Source of the DNA: Granulicella sp.
Lineage (GTDB): Bacteria > Acidobacteriota > Terriglobia > Terriglobales > Acidobacteriaceae
Length of the DNA: 39,661 nt
Direction: 5' to 3'
Assembly (NCBI GenBank): GCA_003142215.1
Contig: PLOT01000122.1
Span: 7,711 to 47,371 of the forward strand
The notes beneath the pieces are model-generated. The model had not been told where the DNA came from, did no database searches, and was given only the letters and a program-made list of their open reading frames with translations. A program made the translations under genes and the position numbers. Of this stretch, positions 16,359 to 27,073 are shown in pieces (the first letter of the stretch is position 1; the number at the start of each line of letters is the position of its first letter).

Positions 16359-16973
16359 ATGCTGATTCTTGCTTCAGCTTCTCCGCGGCGGCGCGAACTA
16401 CTGGCTCAGGCGGGCTTCAACTTCACTGTGGAATCCGCCGATGTGGACGAGTCGCAACGCGACGGGGAAGAACCTGTCGCGTACGTGCTGCGGCTGGCGG
16501 TGGAGAAGGCGCAGGCAGTCTTCGCGCGAGATCCTACCCATCGCGGTACGACTGCGATGGATGGGGCACCCGGCCTTGGTGAAGACGGCCCGCTGGTCGT
16601 TCTCGGCGCGGACACCATCGTCGTGCTCGACGACGAGATTCTGGGCAAGCCTGTGGATGGGGCCGACGCGATGCAGATGCTGCGCAGACTCTCTGGGCGC
16701 ACCCACCAGGTGCTGACCGGCGTGGCTGCGGTGACGCGCGCGGGAACTGTGAGCGGCGTGGAGACCACTGAGGTCGCGTTCGCACCCATTCCCGATGCGG
16801 AGCTGGCCGCGTACTGCGCGACGGATGAGCCGCTGGACAAGGCCGGGGCCTACGGCATTCAGGGCTACGCCGCGCGCTGGATTCCGCGGATCGACGGAGA
16901 CTACTTCAACGTGATGGGCCTGCCCATCGCCTGCACCGCAAAGCTGATCGAAGAGGCGAATAAGGCAGGATAG
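16359..16973 (+). CDS. maf: Maf-like nucleotide pyrophosphatase
   Basis: 'MLILASASPRRRELLAQAGFNFTVESADVDE', 'VVLGADTIVVLDDEILGKPVDGADAMQMLRRLSGRTHQVLTGVAAV', 'DKAGAYGIQG'. Confidence 0.95.
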   Translation: MLILASASPRRRELLAQAGFNFTVESADVDESQRDGEEPVAYVLRLAVEKAQAVFARDPTHRGTTAMDGAPGLGEDGPLVVLGADTIVVLDDEILGKPVDGADAMQMLRRLSGRTHQVLTGVAAVTRAGTVSGVETTEVAFAPIPDAELAAYCATDEPLDKAGAYGIQGYAARWIPRIDGDYFNVMGLPIACTAKLIEEANKAG

Positions 16974-16996
16974 CTGTTGTGCTAAGGAGACGGTTT

Positions 16997-17353
16997 ATGG
17001 GATGGCTGACAATCGACATCTTGGTGGCGTTCCTGGTTCGCTACACAATCGTTGTATTCAAGCGAATTCGGAGCAGTTGGTGGGTTGCAAACGAAGCTCG
17101 CGTCACGCTCGCCGTTTGGCGTCGGCCCAGCTTTGGGTGCGACCTGTCAAAAGTTCAATACAAATACTCCGTCGAAGGCCAAGAGTATCGAAGTACTTCT
17201 GTTCAGCCCTTCTACGTTATAGGAAATCCTAATGGCCCTGTGAGGGTGCTACCTCCCGGTACCACGCTACAGATTCGATACGATCCCAAAGATCCGGCGA
17301 GGTCTGTTCTTGTGGAGCGTTGGTGGATCACGCGTCGAGGGATAACAGTCTGA
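16997..17353 (+). CDS. DUF3592-like membrane-anchored protein
   Basis: N-terminal TM helix, 'VQYKYSVEGQEYRSTSVQPF...GTTLQIRYDPKDPARSVLV' pattern; visibly lower GC than neighbours. Confidence 0.6.
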   Translation: MGWLTIDILVAFLVRYTIVVFKRIRSSWWVANEARVTLAVWRRPSFGCDLSKVQYKYSVEGQEYRSTSVQPFYVIGNPNGPVRVLPPGTTLQIRYDPKDPARSVLVERWWITRRGITV

Positions 17354-17356
17354 CCA

Positions 17357-18649
<1,293 letters not shown>

Positions 18650-18687
18650 CCATCCAGTATGCCCGTTCGCGGCGAACTAAGGATGCT

Positions 18688-19536
18688 CTATTGCTCGGCG
18701 AGCGCGACCGCCTGGGCGACGCTCAGGTTGTCGGGGATGCGAATGAAGTTGCTGTGTTCGGCGTGCTCGTTCCTGGCGATGGCTTTGAACAGGATGGCTT
18801 TGCCGTCGATGGCGCTGTCGATGAGGGTGGTCTTCCACTCCGGCGTGGCGGAGTTGCTGGTTGGGTCGCGCGAGGTGGCGAAGCTGCTTCCGGCGTGGAT
18901 GGTGGCAAGCAGGCCAAAGCCGATGCTCATGTCCGTGGGCATGCGGCCCTCGATGTGGTGCAGGCGCATCGCCTTGGCGTCGATCATCATGGAGCCGGAC
19001 ATGCCATGCAGCACGCGCTCTTCCAGCGATTGCGGATCGTACTCCGGATTGGGTCGGAAGTCGATCAGCAGCTCGCCGTCCTGCTCGCGCACATTGCCGA
19101 AGAGGAAGGCCTTGGGCAGCAGCGTGAGCATCGTCCTGGCGTGGGCCTCATCGTCCTTGAGCGCCTGCGACCTCTTCTGGAAGCCTGCCGGGTCGGCTAC
19201 GATGCCGGCGAGGCGTCCGCGCTCCTGGGCGATGCGCTCCGGGCTGAGCGGCTGGCCGTCCTCCTGCAGCAGCATGCGAACCTTGCCCGCGTTCGTCTCC
19301 ACCAGTTTTTCCGTCCATAGATGGCCTCCGGTACGATCGGAGCGCTCCTTCGAGAGATACACGTAATGGTCTCGATGCTGCGCCGCCAGATCCTCATTGG
19401 CAAGCATGGTAGCCACAATCTGCTGCGCAGATCCGGCGTCTTGCGGCGCGGCAGCCGAAGCACCGACGCCGCTCAATGGCGATGCCAGCATCAGGGGCAG
19501 CATCGAACAAGCAGCCGCCCAGTATATCTTTGCCAC
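18688..19536 (-). CDS. Secreted hypothetical protein
   Basis: GTG start at 19536 preceded by GGAGGT 8 nt upstream; signal peptide VAKIYWAAACSMLPLMLASPLSGVGASAAA. Confidence 0.7.
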   Translation of the reverse strand: MAKIYWAAACSMLPLMLASPLSGVGASAAAPQDAGSAQQIVATMLANEDLAAQHRDHYVYLSKERSDRTGGHLWTEKLVETNAGKVRMLLQEDGQPLSPERIAQERGRLAGIVADPAGFQKRSQALKDDEAHARTMLTLLPKAFLFGNVREQDGELLIDFRPNPEYDPQSLEERVLHGMSGSMMIDAKAMRLHHIEGRMPTDMSIGFGLLATIHAGSSFATSRDPTSNSATPEWKTTLIDSAIDGKAILFKAIARNEHAEHSNFIRIPDNLSVAQAVALAEQ

Positions 19537-19766
19537 GCGGTGAACCTCCGTCTTGCGAATCTCCGTCAGACTGATCCCAGCCGGGTGCGATCCAGCATGT
19601 CTCGAATCTGCGTGTCTGCGCTGGGTCCCAGTCATCCTCTATGAGATGCAGGATTGGGGACGGATGGACGCCGCAGCGCTCGGCGAGCTTGCCCGGGGCT
19701 TTGCGGCTGCGCTATGGTTCAAGGGTCGAATGCCACCGCGCGAGGGTGGCACGAGAGGCACCAATC

Positions 19767-22670
19767 TTGCTCATCCAACGCCAATTTGCAGTACGCCAAT
19801 TTGCAGCATTTGTTGCCTGCGCGCTTCTCTCGACGACGGCCTGCCTCGCGCAGTCATCAACGCTGGTCGATCTCGATTCTTCTTCCGCGGCAGGCTTCCC
19901 CATCGTTGCCAACGGACGGGCCGCGGCGATCTACGTTGCGCCGCAGAATCCAGAGACCGTGCGCGTCGCGGCTGAGGCTTTTGCGGCAGATGTGGAGCAG
20001 GTCACCGGCATCAAGCCGCGCCTGCTCGCGTCGCTGGCTGGGCCGCTGCCGGCGAACCTCATCCTGGTCGGCATCCTCGAACACTCGCCGGAGATCGATC
20101 GCCTCGCCGCTACGCACGCGATCGACACCACAGCCGTCGCGGGCAAGTGGGAGAGCGCGGTGACGGCGGTGGTTGCCACGCCGATGCCGGGAGTGCATCA
20201 CGCGTTGGTGATCGCGGGCAGCGACCGGCGCGGCGCGGCGTACGCGCTGTTTACGCTCTCGCGCCAGATGGGGGTCTCGCCGTGGACGTGGTGGGCCGAT
20301 GTTCCCATCGCGCACCACGCAGCCATCTACATTCGCGCGGGCGTGCATGTACAGCCGGAACCCTCCGTGCAGTACCGCGGCATTTTTTTGAACGACGAGG
20401 ACTGGGGCCTGCGCCCTTGGGCCTCCAAAAAGATGGATCCGACGGTGGATGGCGGCAAGGGAAATATCGGGCCGAATACCTACGCCCGCATCTTCGAGCT
20501 GCTGCTGCGGCTTCATGCAAACTCCCTATGGCCCGCGATGCATCCGGGCACGCTTGCCTTCAACGCCGTGCCGGAGAACGCGCGGCTGGCCGATAAGTGG
20601 GGCATCGTGATGGGCTCGTCCCACTCCGAGGCGCTGCTGCGCAACAACGTCGGCGAGTGGAACGAGGCTGCTCCACCCAAGGGCGACGGCCCGTGGAACT
20701 ACCAGACCAACAGCGCGGCGATGAACGCCTACTGGGAGAAGCGGCTCGTGGAGAACGGCAAGTACGAGAACTTCTACACCGTCGGATTGCGCGGCGTTCA
20801 CGACTCGGGGCTCGAGGCCACAGGCTCCCCGCAGGTCAAGGCCAAGCTGGTGGAAGACGTGATGGCGGAGCAACGCAAGCTGCTGGCGGCGCGCGTTAAT
20901 CCCGACCTGGCAAAGATTCCGCAGGTCATCTGGCTCTACAAGGAGTCGCTCGACCTCTACCGCGTTGGGATGAAGGTGCCGGACGACGTCACCCTCGGTT
21001 GGAGCGACGACAACTACGGCTACATCCGCGAGCTGCCCAATGCGGCGGAGCAGAAGCGCGCAGGCGGATCGGGTGTGTATTACCACGTCAGCTACTGGGG
21101 CTCGCCGCACGATTATCTGTGGCTCTGCACCACGCCGCCGGCGCTGCTCCAGGAGGAGCTGACCAAGACCTATGACCACAACGCGCGACGCTACTGGATT
21201 CTTAATGTTGGCGATCTTAAGCCGGCGGAGATCGACATCGACTACTTTATGCAACTCGCGTGGGACGAACCGAGTACATCGAAGCTGAGCCAGCACGAGT
21301 GGCTGACGAAGTGGTTCGCCGAGCAATTCCCTATCGACTATTCGCGACCCTCATCCACGCCGCATGCTCATCGCGGAGCGATGAAGAATGGAGCTTCGCA
21401 AGACCACCTTCAACTCTCCCAGTTCGCAAGCGATGTTGCCGATCTACTAACCCTCTATTACAACCTCAACTTCATCCGCAAGCCGGAGTTCATGGGCTTC
21501 AACGGTTACAACGACGGGATCAACCGCACCGCCTTCCATCCTCTCGTTTGGGGCAAGTATGGCGAACCCGTCCAGAATCCTTCTCGCTCGTTCGAGTGGT
21601 CGGCCTATAGCACCCTGGAACTCGACCTTGCCAAATGGCTGCCACAGAAGTACGCCGCCGCATTCTTTGAACTCGTCGGCTACCCCATCGAAGCTTCTGC
21701 CGCGCAGAACGAAAAATTTCTCGCTGCCGATCTGACCTATCTCGACGCGCACAACCACGACACCACAGCCCTCGCCACAGACACCGCACGTGCCCGTGCC
21801 GCTTACGACACCATCCAGTCCCTCACCGCGAAGTACAGCAGCATCGCGAACGGAAAGTGGGACGGCATGATGTCCGATGCGCCGCGCGAGCGTCACGTCT
21901 TCGAGATGCCGCGGACGGCCACGGCAGCCGATGCGGACAAACCTTTGCCTGCGTCATGGAGCGCAGGCGACACCTCATGCCAACGTGCGCCCAGCTCTTC
22001 CGCACAGCCGTCCAACCCGGCAAGCCCCATCTTCACCACAATGCCGTCCGATCTCGCACGTCTCGCCTTCACCGAACAGTTCTGCACCGTCTCGATCAAC
22101 GCCGCCCACTTCGCCAACAATTCAGACACGTCCGAATACCGCGCAAAGGTCGCAAAGTCCGATCCCGCAGTGGCTCAATGGAACACGTTAGCCGACCTCG
22201 GCATCTCCTGCGCGTCGGTCGTCTACGGCGCACCCGGCTTACTTGCCAACGCCGATGTGACTAATGCGACCTCAGGCCCGCAGGATGTGCCTTGGTTGGA
22301 CTACGACTTCACCACTACGACCAACGGCCCAGCCACGCTTGCGCTGCATCTGCTGCCCACCTTCCCGGTCGACTCCGACCACAAGCTGCGCTACGCTGTT
22401 TCCATCGACGGAACCACGCCAGTGGAGCTAGACGCTGCGGCTCCCGCAGCCAAGGCATCCGTCGGCGCAGGCGACGGCCCTGCAAACTCCGAATGGGGGG
22501 AGAACGTGCTGCGCAACTCGGCCATCGCAACCATACCGCTCGGTACGCTCACCCCCGGCAAACACACCCTCCGCCTTATCTCCCGCGACCCCGGCGTGGT
22601 CTACGAACACCTGGTTATAACCTTCCCCGGCGCGCCGCCCGCTTATCCCGTCCCACCGGAGACGAGATGA
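19767..22670 (+). CDS. Glycoside hydrolase family 115 (xylan alpha-1,2-glucuronidase-like), secreted
   Basis: 'YRGIFLNDEDWGLRPWASKKMD...GNIGPNTYARIFELLLRLHANSLWPAMHPGTLAFN', 'GIVMGSSHSEALLRNNVGEW', 'YYHVSYWGSPHDYLWLCTTPPALLQEEL'. ORF opens at ATG 19641; TTG at 19767 gives a cleaner signal peptide. Confidence 0.88.
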   Translation: MLIQRQFAVRQFAAFVACALLSTTACLAQSSTLVDLDSSSAAGFPIVANGRAAAIYVAPQNPETVRVAAEAFAADVEQVTGIKPRLLASLAGPLPANLILVGILEHSPEIDRLAATHAIDTTAVAGKWESAVTAVVATPMPGVHHALVIAGSDRRGAAYALFTLSRQMGVSPWTWWADVPIAHHAAIYIRAGVHVQPEPSVQYRGIFLNDEDWGLRPWASKKMDPTVDGGKGNIGPNTYARIFELLLRLHANSLWPAMHPGTLAFNAVPENARLADKWGIVMGSSHSEALLRNNVGEWNEAAPPKGDGPWNYQTNSAAMNAYWEKRLVENGKYENFYTVGLRGVHDSGLEATGSPQVKAKLVEDVMAEQRKLLAARVNPDLAKIPQVIWLYKESLDLYRVGMKVPDDVTLGWSDDNYGYIRELPNAAEQKRAGGSGVYYHVSYWGSPHDYLWLCTTPPALLQEELTKTYDHNARRYWILNVGDLKPAEIDIDYFMQLAWDEPSTSKLSQHEWLTKWFAEQFPIDYSRPSSTPHAHRGAMKNGASQDHLQLSQFASDVADLLTLYYNLNFIRKPEFMGFNGYNDGINRTAFHPLVWGKYGEPVQNPSRSFEWSAYSTLELDLAKWLPQKYAAAFFELVGYPIEASAAQNEKFLAADLTYLDAHNHDTTALATDTARARAAYDTIQSLTAKYSSIANGKWDGMMSDAPRERHVFEMPRTATAADADKPLPASWSAGDTSCQRAPSSSAQPSNPASPIFTTMPSDLARLAFTEQFCTVSINAAHFANNSDTSEYRAKVAKSDPAVAQWNTLADLGISCASVVYGAPGLLANADVTNATSGPQDVPWLDYDFTTTTNGPATLALHLLPTFPVDSDHKLRYAVSIDGTTPVELDAAAPAAKASVGAGDGPANSEWGENVLRNSAIATIPLGTLTPGKHTLRLISRDPGVVYEHLVITFPGAPPAYPVPPETR

Positions 22671-22793
22671 GACCGCGCATCGCACACGCTGAGACAAAAG
22701 ACTTGTACCGCCCGTCTCTTCACCGGCCCCCATTTCGCCGCTTCCTCGCCGCCTGGCGTCTGAAGCGCAATTAAGTTCCATTCGGAGAGAACC

Positions 22794-24539
22794 ATGTCCA
22801 TCCCCTCGTCTCTGCGTCCGGCGATTCTCACCCTTCTCGTGCTGGCGACGATGCCCCGTCTTGCCGTCGCGCAATCCGGCCCGCAGGTGACCCCGGAGAT
22901 TGTCGCCGCGGCAGCCGCCGCCAAGACGCCGGTCGCACCGGGCCCGGTGCAGCCGACGTGGGAGTCCATCCGCGCCAACTACAGCGTGCCGCAGTGGTTC
23001 ATCGACGCCAAGTTCGGCATCACCATGCATTGGGGCCTCTTCTCCGTCGCCGCCTATCACAACGAGTGGTACGAGAAGTACATGTACACCACCTTTGCCG
23101 ACTGGCACGCACAGAACTTCGGGCCGCAGGACAAGTTCGGCTACAAGGACTTCATCCCATTGTTTACCGCCAAGGACTTCAACGCCGACGAGATGGCCGA
23201 GCTGGTCAAGGAGTCCGGCGCAAAGTACTTCATGCCCACCGTCGAGCATCACGACGGGTTCTCGCTGTGGAACAGCGCAACCAATCCGTATAACGCGTAC
23301 AACATGGGCCCGCACCGCGATCTGGTCGGCGAGATGGCCATCGCCACACGCAAGGCTGGCCTCAGGTTCGGCATCTGCAGCCACAACATGGAGCACTACA
23401 CCTTCGTCAATCCAACCCCCGGACTCAAGACCGACGTGGACGATCCCAAGTACGCCAACTTCTATTGGCACGATCACAGCGATGCACGGCTGCAGGAGTT
23501 CCTCGAAGACTGGGTGAAGAAGAACATCGAACTGATCGACCAGTATCAGCCGGACGTGATGTGGTTCGACAATGGCGTCAACTCGCGGGCCCTTGATCCG
23601 CTGAAGATGAAGGTGGCCGCGTACTACTACAATCGCGCGCTCGAGTGGCACAAGCAGGTCACCATCGAGACCAAGGACTCCGCCTTCCTTGCCGGCAGCG
23701 TTCTGGACTTTGAAAAGCTCAACCCGCGCGGACCAACGCAGATTCTCAAAGGCGTCTGGGACGCCGAGGACACCGAAGGCAGCACCTGGGGTTACACAGC
23801 CGCCAACCCGGTGGAGACCTTCCGTGGCGCACGTTCGGTCATCAACGAGCTCTCAACCATCCTCAGCATGAACGGCAGCCTTCTGCTCAACCTTTCGCCG
23901 ATGGGCCAGGGCGCCATCAACGATGCTCAGCGCACCGCGCTCAAGGAGGTCGGCAAGTGGCTCGCCGTCAATGGCGAGGCCGTCTACGGAACGCACAACT
24001 GGGTCGTCGATGGCGAAGGCTTCACGCCTCTGCCCCCGCGCAGTGGTGCGATGCGGCGTCCTGGCGCAGCCGCAATCGCCGCAGCGGAACAGGGCCCCAC
24101 CGCGGGTGTCACGCCAGCCATTCCACCGCCGCCGGCAGTTCCCGCACCGGCTGCTCCCGCACCAGCCGTAGCCGCTACCGCGCCGACTGCACCGCGCGCG
24201 CCTGCGGAAGCTCAGGGACCGAAGCCCGTGGAATACCGCTTCACCGTCAAGGGAGATAACCTTTACGCCATCGCCCAGTCCTGGCCCGGCGACACAGCCG
24301 TCATCGCATCGCTCGCCGCCGGCAAGGCTCTGGACGGCAAGGTTCCCGAAGGCAAGATCGCCAGCGTGACGCTACTGGGCAGCCCCGGCCAACTGAAGTT
24401 CACCCAGGACTCCGAGGGTCTCAAGGTCAAACTTCCCGCCGACAAGCCCTGCGACTACGCCTTCTCGCTCAAGATCGTAGGTCTGAAGATGAATCCCGCC
24501 GGGCCGCCCGTCCCCGCTGTGATGGCGGACCTGCGCTAG
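22794..24539 (+). CDS. Alpha-L-fucosidase, GH29, with Pro/Ala-rich insertion
   Basis: 'WFIDAKFGITMHWGLFSVAAYHNEWY', 'KYFMPTVEHHDGFSLWNSATNPYNAYNMGPHRDLVGEM', 'DVMWFDNGVNSRA', 'TWGYTAANP', 'NGSLLLNLSPMGQGAI'. Confidence 0.93.
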   Translation: MSIPSSLRPAILTLLVLATMPRLAVAQSGPQVTPEIVAAAAAAKTPVAPGPVQPTWESIRANYSVPQWFIDAKFGITMHWGLFSVAAYHNEWYEKYMYTTFADWHAQNFGPQDKFGYKDFIPLFTAKDFNADEMAELVKESGAKYFMPTVEHHDGFSLWNSATNPYNAYNMGPHRDLVGEMAIATRKAGLRFGICSHNMEHYTFVNPTPGLKTDVDDPKYANFYWHDHSDARLQEFLEDWVKKNIELIDQYQPDVMWFDNGVNSRALDPLKMKVAAYYYNRALEWHKQVTIETKDSAFLAGSVLDFEKLNPRGPTQILKGVWDAEDTEGSTWGYTAANPVETFRGARSVINELSTILSMNGSLLLNLSPMGQGAINDAQRTALKEVGKWLAVNGEAVYGTHNWVVDGEGFTPLPPRSGAMRRPGAAAIAAAEQGPTAGVTPAIPPPPAVPAPAAPAPAVAATAPTAPRAPAEAQGPKPVEYRFTVKGDNLYAIAQSWPGDTAVIASLAAGKALDGKVPEGKIASVTLLGSPGQLKFTQDSEGLKVKLPADKPCDYAFSLKIVGLKMNPAGPPVPAVMADLR

Positions 24540-24700
24540 CGACCGGCTAAACCCGCGTATATCATCCTTCGCGCCGGAAGAAAATTTCTCCGTGTATGAA
24601 GAATCTGTGCGCGGACGATCATCCTATCCCTATGCATCGCCAACCGTTCGAGTTCACACCGGGTACCCCATCCTTCACGCTTGTTGCGAAGGGTGGGCCG

Positions 24701-25486
24701 ATGAGTGGGTTTCTCTTCGCACTCTTCATCCTCTTTGCAACCACCGCCCGCGCCCAGGGCAACTACGAGATCCAGGTCTACGGCTCCGACACCGTCGCGC
24801 CTAAAACCCTCATGGCCGAGCTGCACTCCAACTTCACCCCCGAGGGCCAGAAGAACCTCATCGACGGCGTCTACCCCACCAACCACCAAGAGCACGAGAC
24901 CGTCGAGCTCACCCAGGGCATCACCCGTTGGTCCGAACTCGGCTTCTACATCTTCACCAGCGAGCAGGAGGGCCATGGCGTGCAGTGGGTTGGCGACCAC
25001 ATCCGTCCCCGCGTGCGCGCGCCCGACTCCTGGCACTGGCGGGTCGGCGTCTCGCTCTCCACTGAGATCGGTTATCAGCGCGCCGTCTACTCGCCCGACA
25101 CCTGGACCTGGGAGATTCGCCCCATCGTCGACAAGACCCTCGGCCGCTGGTACGTTGCCTTCAACCCCGCGCTGGAGCGCACCTGGCACGGGCCTGACGT
25201 GGCGCTTGGCCTCGACTTCTCCCCCGGCGCAAAGATCGGCTACGACATCACAAAGGTCGTCAACGCGGGCTTCGAGTACTACGCCGACTACGGCCGCCTC
25301 ACCTCGCCCTACACCCTGCACAACCAGCAGCAGCAACTCTTTGCCGTCACCGACCTCAACGTCTCACCCAAATGGGAGATCAACATCGGCGTCGGCGTCG
25401 GCCCCACCGCGGCCACCGACCACCTCATCGTCAAAGGAATCCTTGGCCGCCGCTTCGACTGGGGCCACCACCCGCCCGTCAACTGA
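24701..25486 (+). CDS. Outer-membrane-type hypothetical protein
   Basis: Signal peptide MSGFLFALFILFATTARAQ; beta-strand-rich 'WTWEIRPIVDKTLGRWYVAFNPALERTWHG...'. ORF extends upstream to 24596, but that part looks like a hairpin repeat leader. Confidence 0.65.
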   Translation: MSGFLFALFILFATTARAQGNYEIQVYGSDTVAPKTLMAELHSNFTPEGQKNLIDGVYPTNHQEHETVELTQGITRWSELGFYIFTSEQEGHGVQWVGDHIRPRVRAPDSWHWRVGVSLSTEIGYQRAVYSPDTWTWEIRPIVDKTLGRWYVAFNPALERTWHGPDVALGLDFSPGAKIGYDITKVVNAGFEYYADYGRLTSPYTLHNQQQQLFAVTDLNVSPKWEINIGVGVGPTAATDHLIVKGILGRRFDWGHHPPVN

Positions 25487-25501
25487 ACGCCACTGGAAAG
25501 A

Positions 25502-25990
25502 CTACTGAGTCAACCGTGCCAGCAACTCCGCCGCGGTGCGCCCGGAGCCGGGATTGATCATCGCAGGCGCGATCTCTGCCAGCGGCTCCAGCACGAAGCG
25601 CCGCTCCGCCATCGCCGGATGCGGCAGGGTCAGCTCGTCGGTCTGCAAAACCACATCGTCCATCAGCAGCAGGTCGAGGTCGATCATGCGCGGCCCTTTC
25701 GCTGGAACGCTCGCCCGGTCGCGTCCCATCGCGCGCTCGATGGCCAGCAGCGCGCGCATCAGCTCCACTGGCTCCAACTCGGTATCGAGCAGCATCGCTG
25801 CGTTCAGGAAGTTCGGCTGCTCAGTGAAGCCCACCGGCGCGGTGTCATGGAACGACGAGACCGCGCGCACCTCACCCAGCTTCGCCACGCGCGCGATGGC
25901 CTCGCGCAGGTTGGCCTCGCGATCGCCCCACGGCGAGGCGAGGTTCGACCCCAGCGCAATCGCCGCGATTCGCCTCACGCTCTCCCCCAC
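25502..25990 (-). CDS. folK: 2-amino-4-hydroxy-6-hydroxymethyldihydropteridine diphosphokinase
   Basis: 'IALGSNLASPWGDREANLREAI', 'QPNFLNAAMLLDTELEP', 'GPRMIDLDLLLMDD', 'LPHPAMAERRFVLEPLAEIAP'. Confidence 0.95.
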   Translation of the reverse strand: MGESVRRIAAIALGSNLASPWGDREANLREAIARVAKLGEVRAVSSFHDTAPVGFTEQPNFLNAAMLLDTELEPVELMRALLAIERAMGRDRASVPAKGPRMIDLDLLLMDDVVLQTDELTLPHPAMAERRFVLEPLAEIAPAMINPGSGRTAAELLARLTQ

Positions 25991-25999
25991 ACGGAAATG

Positions 26000-26926
26000 C
26001 TACGCATGGACGGCAAGAGTCTCAGGCAGAATCGCCTCGCCCACATCTGCCGGCTCAGGAACCTCATCATAGACATGCGCCAGCTCCCACGCCGAACGGT
26101 CGCGCATCAGCCGCTGCACCAGCGCGGTGTGCATGGCGTGGCCCGCGCGCTCGGCGACTACGCGGCCCTGAATGCGTCGACCAGCGAGAGCCAGATCGCC
26201 GATCAGGTCCAGCACCTTGTGCCGCACGAACTCGTCGGCAAACCGCAGCGGCCCATTCTGCACGCCCTGTGCGGTGAGAATAATCACGCACGCCTCCGAC
26301 GCGCCGCGAATCAGACCCATATCGCGCAACTTCGGCTCGTCCTCCTTGAAGCCGAAGGTCCGCGCGGGAGCGATCAGCCGCGCGTAGTCTCCCGTCTCCA
26401 GATCGCACTTAAAACGCGCCGATCCGATGGGCTGCGGAAAGTCGATGCGGTAGTCGATGCCGTATCCCGTGCCGGGATAGACGCCGATGAACTTGCTGCC
26501 ATCGCGCACCTCGAGTTCCTTCAGGATGCGGATGTACTCGCGCTTGCGCCGCTGCTGCTTCAACCCGACGGACTGAAACGCCTCTACATACGGCAGCGCG
26601 CTGCCGTCCAGGATCGGCAGCTCCAGGTTGTCCACCTCAACGATCACGTTGTCCACGCCAAATCCGATCAGCGCCGAGAGCAGGTGCTCGGTGGTTGAGA
26701 TCAGCACCGAGCCGCGCATCAGGCTGGTGGCGTAGCTCACTTTTGCGAGGTTGCGACCGGTGGCCGGAATCTCGAAGCCGTCCAGATCTGTCCGCCGGAA
26801 GACGATCCCCGAACCGGCAGGCGCGGGCACCAGGCGCATCGAGACCTCGGCGCCGCTGTGCAGGCCCACGCCGCGAAACTCGATCTCCGACCGGATTGTC
26901 TGCTCGGGGTGAGCGTTCTGTGCCAA
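26000..26926 (-). CDS. lpxC: UDP-3-O-acyl-N-acetylglucosamine deacetylase
   Basis: 'QTIRSEIEFRGVGLHSGAEVSMRL', 'STTEHLLSALIGFGVDNVIVEV', 'PILDGSALPYVEAF', 'RFADEFVRHKVLDLIGDLALAG'. Confidence 0.96.
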   Translation of the reverse strand: MAQNAHPEQTIRSEIEFRGVGLHSGAEVSMRLVPAPAGSGIVFRRTDLDGFEIPATGRNLAKVSYATSLMRGSVLISTTEHLLSALIGFGVDNVIVEVDNLELPILDGSALPYVEAFQSVGLKQQRRKREYIRILKELEVRDGSKFIGVYPGTGYGIDYRIDFPQPIGSARFKCDLETGDYARLIAPARTFGFKEDEPKLRDMGLIRGASEACVIILTAQGVQNGPLRFADEFVRHKVLDLIGDLALAGRRIQGRVVAERAGHAMHTALVQRLMRDRSAWELAHVYDEVPEPADVGEAILPETLAVHA

Positions 26927-27073
26927 AAGAAGAGGGCTCCCAACAACCTGAATGTCAAGATTACAACGGGGAAAGCACCTCCGAGGTGTGGCAAAATTAC
27001 CACACTTGGCGCAACTCTTCTGGTTCCTTCTACGCGTGGAATCTGCCGCTCTGCGGTACTATCCATACATTCC

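Noticed and set aside
26858-27073. N-terminal extension of the M20 peptidase ORF
   Set aside because: It runs through the divergent lpxC promoter region and overlaps the lpxC start; conserved protein begins at MKDPAAILE (27074).
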